A stretch of DNA of 64,000 nucleotides from Flavobacteriales bacterium ALC-1 (GTDB taxonomy: Bacteria > Bacteroidota > Bacteroidia > Flavobacteriales > Flavobacteriaceae): contig ABHI01000001.1 in NCBI GenBank assembly GCA_000171875.1, forward strand, positions 1-64,000. Reading direction: 5' to 3'. The position numbers and the translations under genes are program-made. Below, piece by piece: positions 16,655 through 25,420 of the stretch; positions within the stretch are counted from its first letter, which is position 1; every line of letters begins with the position of its first letter. The notes under the pieces were generated by a model. It searched no databases. It saw only the letters and a program-made list of their open reading frames with translations, and was not told the DNA's origin.

Positions 16655-17354
16655 GATTATCAGTTAATATAGACGCAATCGCATGTTCAAAATCGGGTTG
16701 ATCGGTCTTGGTTTTTAATTTTTGAATACTTCCTTTAAAGTAGATCTTACCTTCAAGGATAAATACAATCTCATCTGAAATTTCTTCAACAAAACTCATA
16801 ATATGAGAGGTTATAAGTATGGTTTTTCCTTTTGCTTTTTCGACTTTTATTAAATCTTTTAATCTAATGAGTGAAATAGGGTCCAAACCTGTTGTAGGTT
16901 CGTCTAAAATAATCAAAGGACTATCAAACATAAAGGTCAGCACTAGGTTTACTTTTTGTTTTGTTCCACCAGAAAGATTGCCTAATTTTTTGTCTAAAAA
17001 GGGCTCCAATTTAAAGAGTTGAATTAAGCGTTCATCTTCGTTAGTGGCTTTTCGTAAATCTTTAATCATTTTAATTAGTTCCTTAACACGAAGATTACTA
17101 GGAAAATTAGCAATTTGTGGTAGATAGTCTATTTTATGCCTATAATCAGAACTTTTTTTTATGCTTTCACCTAATACAGTAATAGTTCCTTTATCTGGAA
17201 TTACCATGCCCAAAACAGATTTTATCAATGTAGTTTTACCAGAGCCATTTGGTCCGAGTACAGCAAAAATCCCACCATCAGTAATGGTTAAATCAACACC
17301 GCTTAACACCTGATTTCTTCCGAATTTTTTATGCAAATTTTCAATTATTACCAT
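16647..17354 (-). CDS. nosF: NosF, ABC transporter ATP-binding protein
   Basis: A 235-residue ABC ATPase: Walker A GPNGSGKTT (about 34-42), signature LSGGTKQKVNL, Walker B LIILDEPTTGLD and switch histidine in ITSHIM. It powers the NosFY transporter acting with NosD on nitrous-oxide reductase maturation. It overlaps nosD by 7 bp upstream and nosY by 8 bp downstream, indicating coupled translation. Confidence 0.92.
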   Translation of the reverse strand: MVIIENLHKKFGRNQVLSGVDLTITDGGIFAVLGPNGSGKTTLIKSVLGMVIPDKGTITVLGESIKKSSDYRHKIDYLPQIANFPSNLRVKELIKMIKDLRKATNEDERLIQLFKLEPFLDKKLGNLSGGTKQKVNLVLTFMFDSPLIILDEPTTGLDPISLIRLKDLIKVEKAKGKTILITSHIMSFVEEISDEIVFILEGKIYFKGSIQKLKTKTDQPDFEHAIASILTDNHA

Positions 17355-18583
17355 GCTATCTTTTTCATTTGTGGATTGTTATCAAGTAAGTCATCTGGCG
17401 TAAAAACAGGTGATACTTTTTCGGAAAAATCAATAATATCTATAAACATACTTCGCAATAAAATGATGGTCTCTGGTGTACGGTTTACGATGTATGAAAA
17501 GAGTTTTACAGGTCTATATGGTACATCACCAATTCCGTTTTTATCTAAGTCGTAACCTGTGTAATTGCTCCAATAATTTCTATCAAAAATGTTATCATTT
17601 ACCTTACTGTTATAAGCAATATCAAAAGAGTTATATAAAAAATTATTTTCAATAAACTTATTCGTATAACAGGCACCTTTTACTTTAATTGCCCAGCCAT
17701 TGTTTTTAAAGTTATTGTGTTTGTAATTTATACGGTTAGAGCCTTCAATATTAATACCAATAGTATTATCTTCAAAGGTGTTGCCCTCGATTTCTGCATC
17801 GTTAATTTCCTTTAATAGCATACCATACGATGCCGTCCCCCAATTTTCTTTAAAACTATTGTTATACATTTTAATACGTTTTGAGAACATTACTGCTACT
17901 CCAGCTCCATTGTTTTCAAATGTATTGTCTTGGTAAGTATCATCATTAGAAAACATAAAGTGCAATCCATAACGCACATTTAATGCACTAACATTGTTTT
18001 TAATAGTACAAAAATTAGAAAATTCTAGATAAATACCATCACGAACATGTTGTATAAAATTGTGTTCTATATCCACATTTTTACTGTACCACAATTGAAT
18101 TCCGTTACCCGAATTGTACTCTTCCACAGCATCACCAATAATTTTATTGTGAAACACTTTACCGTCACTTGATTTTTCAATATAAATGCCAAAGAACAAC
18201 TTCTCTAAAACTAAATTTTGAATAACAAAGTTTTTACTTTTTCGGACTCTGATAGCTGCATAATCTTCTGTGTAACTTGTGCCTACGTTTATTATAAATA
18301 AGCCGTCAACTGTAACATTATCAGAAATAATGGTGATAATCTCCCCTTTTAACTCACCATCAATCACTGGATATTTCTCTCCTATAATGGTTAAAGGTTT
18401 ATCAATCACAATATCATGCTCTTTGTAAGTTCCTTTTTTAACTATAATGGTATCGAACTCTTTAGCTTGTATAATTCCATCTTTTAAAGATGTAGTAGAA
18501 CAAGTTTTACATACCTCAATAGTTTGGGCAATAGTTGAGTGAGCCATTAAAATGGCGGATAGAAGAATCAATACTCTCTTCAT
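17348..18583 (-). CDS. nosD: NosD, periplasmic copper-centre maturation protein
   Basis: A 411-residue secreted protein (signal peptide about 1-19, ending STIAQ) made of right-handed beta-helix repeats of the CASH/NosD type: repeated patterns such as NNTFENNGAGVAVMFS, FKENWGTASYG and FKNNGWAIKVKG. NosD works with NosFY in building the CuZ site of NosZ. The C-terminal YWSNYTGYDLDKNGIGDVPY segment is a NosD family hallmark. It starts 4 bp after nosL. Confidence 0.93.
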   Translation of the reverse strand: MKRVLILLSAILMAHSTIAQTIEVCKTCSTTSLKDGIIQAKEFDTIIVKKGTYKEHDIVIDKPLTIIGEKYPVIDGELKGEIITIISDNVTVDGLFIINVGTSYTEDYAAIRVRKSKNFVIQNLVLEKLFFGIYIEKSSDGKVFHNKIIGDAVEEYNSGNGIQLWYSKNVDIEHNFIQHVRDGIYLEFSNFCTIKNNVSALNVRYGLHFMFSNDDTYQDNTFENNGAGVAVMFSKRIKMYNNSFKENWGTASYGMLLKEINDAEIEGNTFEDNTIGINIEGSNRINYKHNNFKNNGWAIKVKGACYTNKFIENNFLYNSFDIAYNSKVNDNIFDRNYWSNYTGYDLDKNGIGDVPYRPVKLFSYIVNRTPETIILLRSMFIDIIDFSEKVSPVFTPDDLLDNNPQMKKIAW

Positions 18584-18587
18584 ATTA

Positions 18588-19025
18588 CTAACCTTTAAGT
18601 TTTACTAGTAAAGCCGCCCAAGTATATAATTCTCCTCCTTTTTCACTTTGAAATTTTTCAGCATCTTCTTTACTCTTAAAAGCAGATAGAAATGCTCCCA
18701 TTGGACTTGGGATATTCTCACTTATTAAAAATGAAGCTTTTGTAGCATCTATTAAAGCTTCAGGCTCGGTATAATTGTTAGATAGATATAATTCAATTTC
18801 AGAAATATCAAAATCATTCATAAAATTGACCATACATTCCGTTGCATCAAATTTGTAGGTTTTTCCTTTTTTAGTGACAATTTCAGCTGCATGTACTTTA
18901 TCAACAATAGTCATTTTACAAAAGTGACAGCCATCACTCCCGTAATTTATGGGTTGTGGTGATACATTACAACTTAAAAATAATAATAGTAATGTAAGTG
19001 CGAAATAGTGTTTTAGTGTTTGCAT
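18588..19025 (-). CDS. nosL: NosL, copper chaperone lipoprotein
   Basis: A 145-residue lipoprotein (lipobox LFLSC). The DGCHFCKMTI motif holds Cys and Met residues that bind Cu(I) in the NosL family, and the TYKFDATECMVNF segment is also typical. NosL hands copper to NosZ during maturation. It lies between the membrane protein gene and nosD. Confidence 0.92.
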   Translation of the reverse strand: MQTLKHYFALTLLLLFLSCNVSPQPINYGSDGCHFCKMTIVDKVHAAEIVTKKGKTYKFDATECMVNFMNDFDISEIELYLSNNYTEPEALIDATKASFLISENIPSPMGAFLSAFKSKEDAEKFQSEKGGELYTWAALLVKLKG

Positions 19026-19053
19026 TTTTTAGTGTTTTAGTGTGTTTTTCGGT

Positions 19054-19644
19054 TTAAGCTGTAGATTTATTTTTTCTACCTATAAAGTAAGCTAGAAACC
19101 CAGCAGCAATACCTAATCCTAAAAAAAGGGCACCAAGTTGTGGATACGAATGTGCTTTAAAATTTAAGATGTCTTTTGTTCCAAAAAGTGGTGGTTGAAA
19201 GCCCATTTGTGTACCGTCTGGATTGGTGAACTTCATGATGGCTTTTGGATCTAAATTATGACCATAATCATGCTCCCAAAGATAAAAATCGTACATACCT
19301 GCAGCACTCAAAACAAGCATAAGAATAAACCAACCTAAAAACCATTTGTAATTACCTTTCCAAGCAATTAATAAACCTAATAGGCTCGTTATAAGGATAC
19401 CAGCCGGAAAAATTTTAAACTCAGGAATAGCATCTGGAATATACTGCATCCCAACATAATGATTCATTAAATTAATATTTTTTATATCGTGCGGATTAGC
19501 ATCAACAAAGTCATTAATATGAATATACATACCTAATGACGTAGGATATTGAGGCGCTTCTAAAGTAATTTTCCATAAAGGGAATAAAAATAACCCTAAA
19601 GGTAAAATAGCAGCAATTAACATTATGAGGTTTGACCTTTTCAT
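19054..19644 (-). CDS. Integral membrane protein of the nos cluster (possibly NosB-like)
   Basis: A 196-residue protein with about four hydrophobic spans (about 6-25, 83-97, 102-120 and 170-190) and a conserved-looking periplasmic loop with many histidines and tyrosines (YIHINDFVDANPHD, NHYVGMQYIPDAIPEF, YLWEHDYGHNLDP). Clade II nos clusters carry an integral membrane protein near nosZ, sometimes called NosB; this gene occupies such a place, but I cannot confirm homology from sequence alone. It could act in electron delivery or NosZ assembly. A 148-bp gap with a strong hairpin separates it from nosZ. Confidence 0.7.
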   Translation of the reverse strand: MKRSNLIMLIAAILPLGLFLFPLWKITLEAPQYPTSLGMYIHINDFVDANPHDIKNINLMNHYVGMQYIPDAIPEFKIFPAGILITSLLGLLIAWKGNYKWFLGWFILMLVLSAAGMYDFYLWEHDYGHNLDPKAIMKFTNPDGTQMGFQPPLFGTKDILNFKAHSYPQLGALFLGLGIAAGFLAYFIGRKNKSTA

Positions 19645-19710
19645 CTTGATAAAATTTAACTTTTTATTTACGGCTTGTCACCTTTTAGAAAACTGAAAAG
19701 TGTTTTAAAT

Positions 19711-19745
19711 ACTAAGGCGAGAGCGAAAAATACTCTCGCCTTAGT
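19711..19745 (-). terminator. Strong hairpin between nosZ and the downstream nos genes
   Basis: Perfect 13-bp stem (ACTAAGGCGAGAG / CTCTCGCCTTAGT) with a 9-base loop, 48 bp after the nosZ stop. On the minus strand it is followed by ATTTAAAAC rather than a clear T-run, so it may partly terminate or protect the nosZ mRNA 3' end instead of stopping transcription fully. Confidence 0.6.
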
Positions 19746-19792
19746 TAGAGAAATAAACACTAAAACAAATCTCCCTATGTTTTATAGATATA

Positions 19793-21766
19793 CTATTCTA
19801 TATCTTCTCCCATTGACCATTTTAATGGTGTGCTAGCATTTGCTGGAGATACTCTTATATAACCTTGCATTTCTTGGTGCAACGCAGAACAGAAATCGGT
19901 ACAATAGAATGGCCAAACACCAACTTTACTAGGCTCCCAAATTGAGGTTTTAGTTTGACCTGGCATAATTAACAATTCGGATGTATTTTGACCTAGTACG
20001 GCAAATCCATGAGGTACATCAAAATCTTGTTCTAAATTGGTAATGTGGAAAAATACTTTATCGCCTAATTTAATACCTTCAATATTATCTGGAGAGAAGT
20101 GACTTCTAATCGTTGTCATATATATATGCACTTCGTTACCTTGTCGCACTATTTTGGTATCAGCATCAGATTTAGCTGCATAAGCATGTTTGTTGTCTTC
20201 TAAATCGTAAATTTTTTGAGAACGTTCCTTAATTAAACCTGCTTCCATTGCTGCTGCATAATGAGGTTCCCCATGTGTAGGGAAGTCTAAAAGCAGTTCC
20301 ATTTTCTCACCTGATATATCATACAATTGTGCACTATGCTCTAATTCAGGACCAGTTGGCAAGTATCTATCTTTAGTGATTTTGTTCATGGCAAACATGT
20401 ATTTACCTTGAGGTTTACCTGAGTTTCCACCAGGAATAGTTAAGTGACCTACCGAGTAAAATGTTGGTTGTCTATCTATAACCTCCCATGTACCAAGCTT
20501 CCATTTTACAACTTCAGATGAAATAAAGAACGTTGTATATCCATTGCCTTGACCGTCAAACTCTGTATGTAATGGCCCAAGACCAGCTTGTTCTACAACA
20601 CCTGCTAATACATCTTCAAAGTTTAAGATTGGAATACCATAAGCATCACCTGCAAATTTATTGTTTTCAATAGCTACTAACATTTTTTTGAATGAATGTA
20701 TTGTTAAATTAGCCGATAATTTACCATTACCTACAATATATTCTCCAGAAGGATCTACATCACAGCCATGAGGTGATTTTGGTGTTGGTAGTAAATATAC
20801 AGCACCAGGAACATCCGTTGGATTAACAACACGCACTTCCTTTTTCATAGTAGAAGTTGCCGTATGTGTATGCTCATCATAAACATTATGCGCATAATCT
20901 GCTGGTATCATTTTACCACCACCATTATTTACATATTCTTCAATTTTTTTCCAGTTTACTGCAGCAATAAAGTCTTTATCATTTTGTGAAGCATTAACCT
21001 CTAAAAGCGTACTTGCTTCTTCAGTATTGTATGTAGAAAAGAAAAACCAACCATGAGAAGCTCCACGACCTGGATGTGCTAAATCATAGTTAAAACCAGG
21101 CATTAAAACTTGGAATTTTATGTCCATATTACCCGTTTCTGGTGCTACACTAATAAATGATAATGCTCCTTGAAAGTTTCCTTTATAATCCTTAATCGGC
21201 ATGTCACGTTGCGGAATTGGTACCGAAAAACGTGTTCCAGCTACAACATATTCAGTGTTTTCTGTTACAAATGAAGAACTGTGATTACCTGCACTATTTG
21301 GCACTTCAATAATTTCAGTAGTTTCAAATGTTTTTAGATCAATTTTTGCAATTCTTGGTGTGTTATTTTCATTAATAAAAATAAAACGGCCATCAATTTC
21401 TCCTTTAGTTTGTGAAATGTCTGGATGGTGGGAATCACCCCAAGGAATAAAACCATGCGAGGTATTTAACATGGGTTTTGTTTCTTCAGAATAACCATAT
21501 CCAGACGTTGGAAACTGTGAAAACACAGGAATTTCCTTAAACATTCTACCAGATGGTAATCCATAAACCGTTAAGTTTCCACTATAGCCACCAGAGATAA
21601 AGGCGTAATGAGAATCGTGCTCACCTGGAGCAACATATACTTTTTCGGCTACGTTACTAGATAATGCGCCAGAATTTCCGCCGCTATTACCTGAGTTGTT
21701 ATTACAACTTGTAAATGCAGTAAGAACCGTAACAAGTGCAATAGTTGATGTTAATATTTTTTTCAT
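19793..21766 (-). CDS. nosZ: Nitrous-oxide reductase NosZ, clade II (Sec-dependent)
   Basis: Periplasmic multicopper enzyme that reduces N2O to N2. The 657-residue chain has a Sec-type, lipoprotein-like signal (TAFTSC, about 15-20) without a twin-arginine motif, which marks the clade II (atypical) form. CuZ-site histidine segments are visible (DSHHPD, HPGRGASHGW, DEHTHTA, SPHGCDVDP, GPLHTEFD), and the C-terminal cupredoxin domain holds the CuA motif Cys622, Cys626, His630, Met633 (CTDFCSALHQEM). Upstream lie the cytochrome c and fasciclin genes; maturation genes follow. Confidence 0.97.
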   Translation of the reverse strand: MKKILTSTIALVTVLTAFTSCNNNSGNSGGNSGALSSNVAEKVYVAPGEHDSHYAFISGGYSGNLTVYGLPSGRMFKEIPVFSQFPTSGYGYSEETKPMLNTSHGFIPWGDSHHPDISQTKGEIDGRFIFINENNTPRIAKIDLKTFETTEIIEVPNSAGNHSSSFVTENTEYVVAGTRFSVPIPQRDMPIKDYKGNFQGALSFISVAPETGNMDIKFQVLMPGFNYDLAHPGRGASHGWFFFSTYNTEEASTLLEVNASQNDKDFIAAVNWKKIEEYVNNGGGKMIPADYAHNVYDEHTHTATSTMKKEVRVVNPTDVPGAVYLLPTPKSPHGCDVDPSGEYIVGNGKLSANLTIHSFKKMLVAIENNKFAGDAYGIPILNFEDVLAGVVEQAGLGPLHTEFDGQGNGYTTFFISSEVVKWKLGTWEVIDRQPTFYSVGHLTIPGGNSGKPQGKYMFAMNKITKDRYLPTGPELEHSAQLYDISGEKMELLLDFPTHGEPHYAAAMEAGLIKERSQKIYDLEDNKHAYAAKSDADTKIVRQGNEVHIYMTTIRSHFSPDNIEGIKLGDKVFFHITNLEQDFDVPHGFAVLGQNTSELLIMPGQTKTSIWEPSKVGVWPFYCTDFCSALHQEMQGYIRVSPANASTPLKWSMGEDIE

Positions 21767-21794
21767 TAGTCTATATTTTGAATTAGTATTTATA

Positions 21795-22361
21795 TTATTC
21801 GGTAGGTGGTAAAAGAACTTTATCTATAACGTGAACAATTCCATTGCCAGCCTTAACACTTGCCAGTATTTTTGCTCCTCCAATCATGGGCTCACCGTCT
21901 ACAACTTCTACTTTTACATAAGCATTGTTTGCTTGTCCTAACTTTTTAAACTTCTTTAAAAAGTCTTTAGAGTAATTTCCTGGAGTCACATGGTACTTTA
22001 AGATATTAGCCAAAGCATCTTTGTTCTCTGGTTTTAATAAATTTTCAACAGTTCCTTCTGGTAAAGCAGCAAACGCTTCATTCGTTGGTGCAAAAACCAT
22101 TAATGGACCAGCATTAACCAATGCATTTTCTAAAGAAGCTGCTTGTACGGCAGCCACTAAGGTCGTATGGTCTTTAGAACCAATCGCTATACTTAAAACA
22201 GTTGGTTTACTCTCATCATCTTTAATAAATGCTTGACCAGACTCTTTTGAAGGTGTTTCTATTTTTGTTTCTGTTGTTGTAGTGTCTTTGTTTGCATCTT
22301 TACAAGCGCAGAAAAAAACCGCAATTGCAAAAACCAAAAACAGGTGTTTGATTAGTTTCAT
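21795..22361 (-). CDS. Fasciclin-domain lipoprotein of the nos cluster
   Basis: A 188-residue lipoprotein (lipobox FFCAC) with one fasciclin (FAS1) domain (about 55-187), marked by NAGPLMVFAPTNEAFAALP and the terminal GNGIVHVIDKVLLPP. FAS1 domains usually mediate binding or adhesion; proteins of this sort recur in Bacteroidota nos operons, with no proven role. It is 5 bp after the cytochrome c gene and 28 bp before nosZ. Confidence 0.87.
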   Translation of the reverse strand: MKLIKHLFLVFAIAVFFCACKDANKDTTTTETKIETPSKESGQAFIKDDESKPTVLSIAIGSKDHTTLVAAVQAASLENALVNAGPLMVFAPTNEAFAALPEGTVENLLKPENKDALANILKYHVTPGNYSKDFLKKFKKLGQANNAYVKVEVVDGEPMIGGAKILASVKAGNGIVHVIDKVLLPPTE

Positions 22362-22366
22362 GATTA

Positions 22367-22852
22367 TTATTTTAAAGTTCTAAAGTATTCTAATACAGCT
22401 CTTGCTTCTTCTTTAGTAAGGTTTTGATTTGCCATAGGTGAGCCATTAAACTCTATTAACAAATCTTTTGCTAAAGGATCTCTTTTCACCATCTCATCAG
22501 GATTTAAAATCATATTCATTACCCATTCTGGTGAACGACGTTTTAAAATATCCTTTGGTGAAGGTCCAATAAACTTTTTATCAGCTTTGTGACAAGCAGT
22601 ACACATTTTTTCAAATACCTCTTTGCCTTGTGCAGCCATATCTTGGTCAACAACGAGACCTAAATCTACAGATGTAATAGACCCAATACCTTTATTGCTT
22701 AAATCAATTCGTTGTGAAGCTGGTGCTTTTACTTCCTTTTTTTCAGGTGCTTTTTTGCCATAAGAAGAAGATTCTTCTTTTTTATCACTTCCTCCACAAC
22801 TTAATAGAAGTGTTACAAATAATACTGTCGTAAATTTCAGTGCTTTTCTCAT
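22367..22852 (-). CDS. c-type cytochrome lipoprotein heading the nos operon
   Basis: A 161-residue lipoprotein (lipobox TLLLSC) with one mono-heme cytochrome c domain: heme motif CTACH (about residues 85-89) and a likely methionine ligand in GSPMANQNLT. It is a good candidate for the direct electron donor to NosZ in the periplasm (inference from operon position). The gene is the first of the nos operon and carries the FNR-like promoter. Confidence 0.88.
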   Translation of the reverse strand: MRKALKFTTVLFVTLLLSCGGSDKKEESSSYGKKAPEKKEVKAPASQRIDLSNKGIGSITSVDLGLVVDQDMAAQGKEVFEKMCTACHKADKKFIGPSPKDILKRRSPEWVMNMILNPDEMVKRDPLAKDLLIEFNGSPMANQNLTKEEARAVLEYFRTLK

Positions 22853-22876
22853 TTTTATTAAAGTTTATTTATATCA

Positions 22877-22884
22877 CAAAATTA
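22877..22884 (-). promoter_or_regulatory. -7 promoter box of the nos operon
   Basis: Minus-strand TAATTTTG, an exact TAnnTTTG match, with its last base at 22877. The palindrome centre at 22913.5 is 36.5 bp upstream. Predicted start near 22872, leader about 20 nt. Confidence 0.7.
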
Positions 22885-22906
22885 AAGACATAGCTAGTTT
22901 TAAAAT

Positions 22907-22920
22907 ATGATATTTATCAT
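22907..22920 (-). promoter_or_regulatory. FNR/CRP-like palindrome of the nos operon
   Basis: ATGATATTTATCAT: perfect half-sites ATGAT and ATCAT around ATTT. It is the best match of the set and stands at the same distance from its -7 box as the sites at 8618, 9190, 15430 and 25407. No TTG -33 element is needed with an activator placed here. Confidence 0.75.
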
Positions 22921-23079
22921 ATTTAGGATAAAAACATCCTATTTAAAAATCAATAAAAAAAAGTCATATTAAAAAGAATAATAATCTTTATTTAATGAGG
23001 CTTTTAGCTATAAACATCCTATTGAATATTGCAAATTTAATACGGATGAAAGATGAAAATTCTTAAAATCGCAACATAA
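22921..23079. other. Gap between the nos operon and the usp terminator
   Basis: The 297-bp gap between 22852 and 23150 holds the nos promoter on one side and a terminator on the other. Between them no gene is seen. A small inverted pair TAGGAT/ATCCTA lies at 22924-22941, and the 12-mer AAACATCCTATT occurs twice (22932-22943 and 23012-23023); their meaning is unknown. Confidence 0.5.
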
Positions 23080-23111
23080 AAAACGCCAAAGAAGTAAACC
23101 TTTGGCGTTTT
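23080..23111 (-). terminator. Terminator of the hemN-usp unit
   Basis: Perfect 12-bp stem (AAAACGCCAAAG / CTTTGGCGTTTT) with an 8-base loop, followed on the minus strand by six T. It begins 38 bp after the usp stop codon. Confidence 0.85.
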
Positions 23112-23149
23112 AACTAGATATTAAAACACTAACTAATAAACATCAAGAG

Positions 23150-23983
23150 TTATATCTTAAATGTCATTACTGGTAATGTAGAATGATTGGCTATATCTTC
23201 AGAGACACTACCTTCAAAGAAATGTGCTAAACCTTTTCTACCATGTGTTGCTACCGCAATTACATCTGCTCCTATAAGGTTGGCAAAATTTAAAATTCCT
23301 TTTTCTATTGAATAGTCTGAAACCACATTAACATTTTCAAAATTTTCTAAATCTCCATCTGCTTTTTTCAAAAAGTCAGACACACGTTTGTCTATTTCAG
23401 GCGAGCTTCTAAAATTACCATCTGGAGAATTCACATATACTAGGTGCATTTTAGCACCAAGCTTATCGAACGTTGCTTTTGCTTTTAGATATGGCTCAAC
23501 AGAATCATCAGAAAAATCACTTGCAAAAACACCATTTTCAAAATCAAATAATATAGGATTGTGTTTTATTACTAAAACTGGGATATCTGAATGGCGAACT
23601 ACTTTTTCTGTATTAGAACCTACCAAAACTTCTTTTATACCACTAGCACCATGAGAGCCCATGACTATAAGGTTAGCATCGTGCTCATTGGCAACTTCAT
23701 TAACTTCACTCCAAACTTTAAAGTGCTTAACAATTGGAGTCACTTCTATACCTTCTAGATAAGGTTTATCTAAAAAGGTTTCAAATTTTTGCTCGGCTAA
23801 TTTTAGATAAAATACAGCTTCTTCATTTAGAGAATCACTACTTGCTGTTAAAATTGCGTTAGATAATTCTAACATGTGCAAGACGATAAGTTCAGCTCCA
23901 TATTTTTTAGCAAGATTAGATGCAGCTTCTAATGCAAATTCTGAATGTTCAGAGAAATCTATGGGTACTATAATTCGTTTCAT
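23150..23983 (-). CDS. Universal stress protein, two UspA domains
   Basis: A 277-residue cytoplasmic protein with two tandem UspA domains. The first (about 1-140) starts KRIIVPIDFSEHS and has the nucleotide-binding loop GSHGASGIKEVLVGSNTEKV; the second (about 150-277) has ATHGRKGLAHFFEGSVSEDI. Usp proteins support survival under stress, including low oxygen. It begins 12 bp after hemN and shares its FNR-like promoter, which fits the known link of usp genes to anaerobic regulons in other bacteria. Confidence 0.9.
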   Translation of the reverse strand: MKRIIVPIDFSEHSEFALEAASNLAKKYGAELIVLHMLELSNAILTASSDSLNEEAVFYLKLAEQKFETFLDKPYLEGIEVTPIVKHFKVWSEVNEVANEHDANLIVMGSHGASGIKEVLVGSNTEKVVRHSDIPVLVIKHNPILFDFENGVFASDFSDDSVEPYLKAKATFDKLGAKMHLVYVNSPDGNFRSSPEIDKRVSDFLKKADGDLENFENVNVVSDYSIEKGILNFANLIGADVIAVATHGRKGLAHFFEGSVSEDIANHSTLPVMTFKI

Positions 23984-23995
23984 AATTGTTTTTTT

Positions 23996-25360
23996 TTAAA
24001 TAGTCATTGAAAATAATTGAGTGTCTGGCTTTTTGCGTTGTAATAACAGGTCGAAAGCCATACATATATTTCTAATAAAAGGTTTCCCTTTTTCTGTTAC
24101 AGTAACTTGTTTTCTTTTAAACTCAAGCAAACCGTCGTGTTCAAATTCTTTTAATTTTATAAGTATTTCTGGTAACTCACTAAACTCCTTTTTAGAGTCG
24201 ATCCAAGATGTTTTAAAATTGCACATTAAGTTTAGTATATGCTTTCTTATAGTAAGATCTTCTGTATTTAAAATATGTCCTCTATACACTGGTATAATGC
24301 CTTCATTAACCAAATGATAATATTCTTCAATAGACTTAACATTTTGTGCAAATCCATACCAACTATCACTTATAGAAGACACACCTAAGCCTACCATAAC
24401 CTGAGTTTTAGAAGCTGTATAACCCATAAAGTTACGATGCAAAGTTTCATTTATCAAAGCCTTAAATAAGGTATCGCTTTTTAGAGCGAAATGATCCATA
24501 CCAATCTCAACATAACCAACTTTTTCTAGTAACTTTTTCCCAGTTTCATATTGTTGACGTTTAGATGTACCTGATGGTAAATCTTCGTCCTTAAAACCAC
24601 GTTGTCCATTACCTTTTATCCATGGTACATGCGCATAACTATAAAATGCAATGCGATCAGGCATTAAAGTTTCAGTTTTATTAATAGTTTCTATAACATC
24701 TGCTTCAGTTTGAAATGGTAGTCCGAAAATAATATCGTGACCAACAGATGTGTAACCAATTTTACGAGCGAGTTCTGTTACTCTTTTTACGTTTTCAAAA
24801 GGTTGAATACGATGAATCGCTATCTGCACCTTTATGTTATAATCCTGAACTCCAAAACTAACACGTCTAAATCCTAAATCGAATAAGGTTTGTAAATGCT
24901 CTTCTGTAGTATTATTAGGATGACCTTCAAAACTAAATTCGTAATCTTCGGCTAAATCAGATACTTTTAGTAATTCAGAAATTAAAAATTCTAAATTCTC
25001 AGGTGAGAAAAACGTAGGTGTGCCACCTCCAAGGTGTAATTCCTTAATCTTAGGTTTTCCATCTAGTAATTTTCGGTATAAACTCCACTCTTTTAAAAGC
25101 GCTTTAATATATGGAGATTCTACTTCGTGACGTTTTGTAATACGTTTATGACAACCACAAAAGGTGCATAGGCTTTCACAAAATGGTAAGTGCAAATATA
25201 AACTTAGACCTTCAGAGCTATTACTTTCTAAGAATGATTGACGCAAAGATGTTTTCCATTGCTGTAATGAAAACGTATTGATATCCCAATATGGAACCGT
25301 TGGATAGCTTGTGTATCGGGGACCTGCAACATTGTATTTATTAACTAAAGTTTGACTCAT
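23996..25360 (-). CDS. hemN: Oxygen-independent coproporphyrinogen III oxidase HemN
   Basis: Radical-SAM enzyme that converts coproporphyrinogen III to protoporphyrinogen IX without oxygen, needed for heme synthesis when oxygen is low. The 454-residue chain carries the cluster motif CESLCTFCGC (CxxxCxxC plus a further Cys, about residues 60-69), LHLGGGTPTF, and the C-terminal HemN domain (ALINETLHRNFMGYTASKTQVMVGLGVSSIS). Heme demand for cbb3 oxidase and cytochromes fits its control by the same FNR-like site type as the nos operon. Confidence 0.95.
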   Translation of the reverse strand: MSQTLVNKYNVAGPRYTSYPTVPYWDINTFSLQQWKTSLRQSFLESNSSEGLSLYLHLPFCESLCTFCGCHKRITKRHEVESPYIKALLKEWSLYRKLLDGKPKIKELHLGGGTPTFFSPENLEFLISELLKVSDLAEDYEFSFEGHPNNTTEEHLQTLFDLGFRRVSFGVQDYNIKVQIAIHRIQPFENVKRVTELARKIGYTSVGHDIIFGLPFQTEADVIETINKTETLMPDRIAFYSYAHVPWIKGNGQRGFKDEDLPSGTSKRQQYETGKKLLEKVGYVEIGMDHFALKSDTLFKALINETLHRNFMGYTASKTQVMVGLGVSSISDSWYGFAQNVKSIEEYYHLVNEGIIPVYRGHILNTEDLTIRKHILNLMCNFKTSWIDSKKEFSELPEILIKLKEFEHDGLLEFKRKQVTVTEKGKPFIRNICMAFDLLLQRKKPDTQLFSMTI

Positions 25361-25376
25361 ACCAAAAATTGATATT

Positions 25377-25384
25377 CAAAATTA
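25377..25384 (-). promoter_or_regulatory. -7 promoter box of hemN
   Basis: Minus-strand TAATTTTG, an exact match to TAnnTTTG and identical to the nos operon box. Predicted transcription start near 25372, leader about 12 nt. Confidence 0.7.
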
Positions 25385-25406
25385 CTATTAAGCCTTCTTA
25401 AAAAAC

Positions 25407-25420
25407 ATGATAATTGTCAT
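25407..25420 (-). promoter_or_regulatory. FNR/CRP-like palindrome of hemN
   Basis: ATGATAATTGTCAT fits ATGAY-N4-RTCAT. Its centre at 25413.5 is 36.5 bp from the last base of the -7 box. Tested in the other direction, toward sodC, no box occurs at this distance, so it appears to serve hemN only. Confidence 0.7.
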
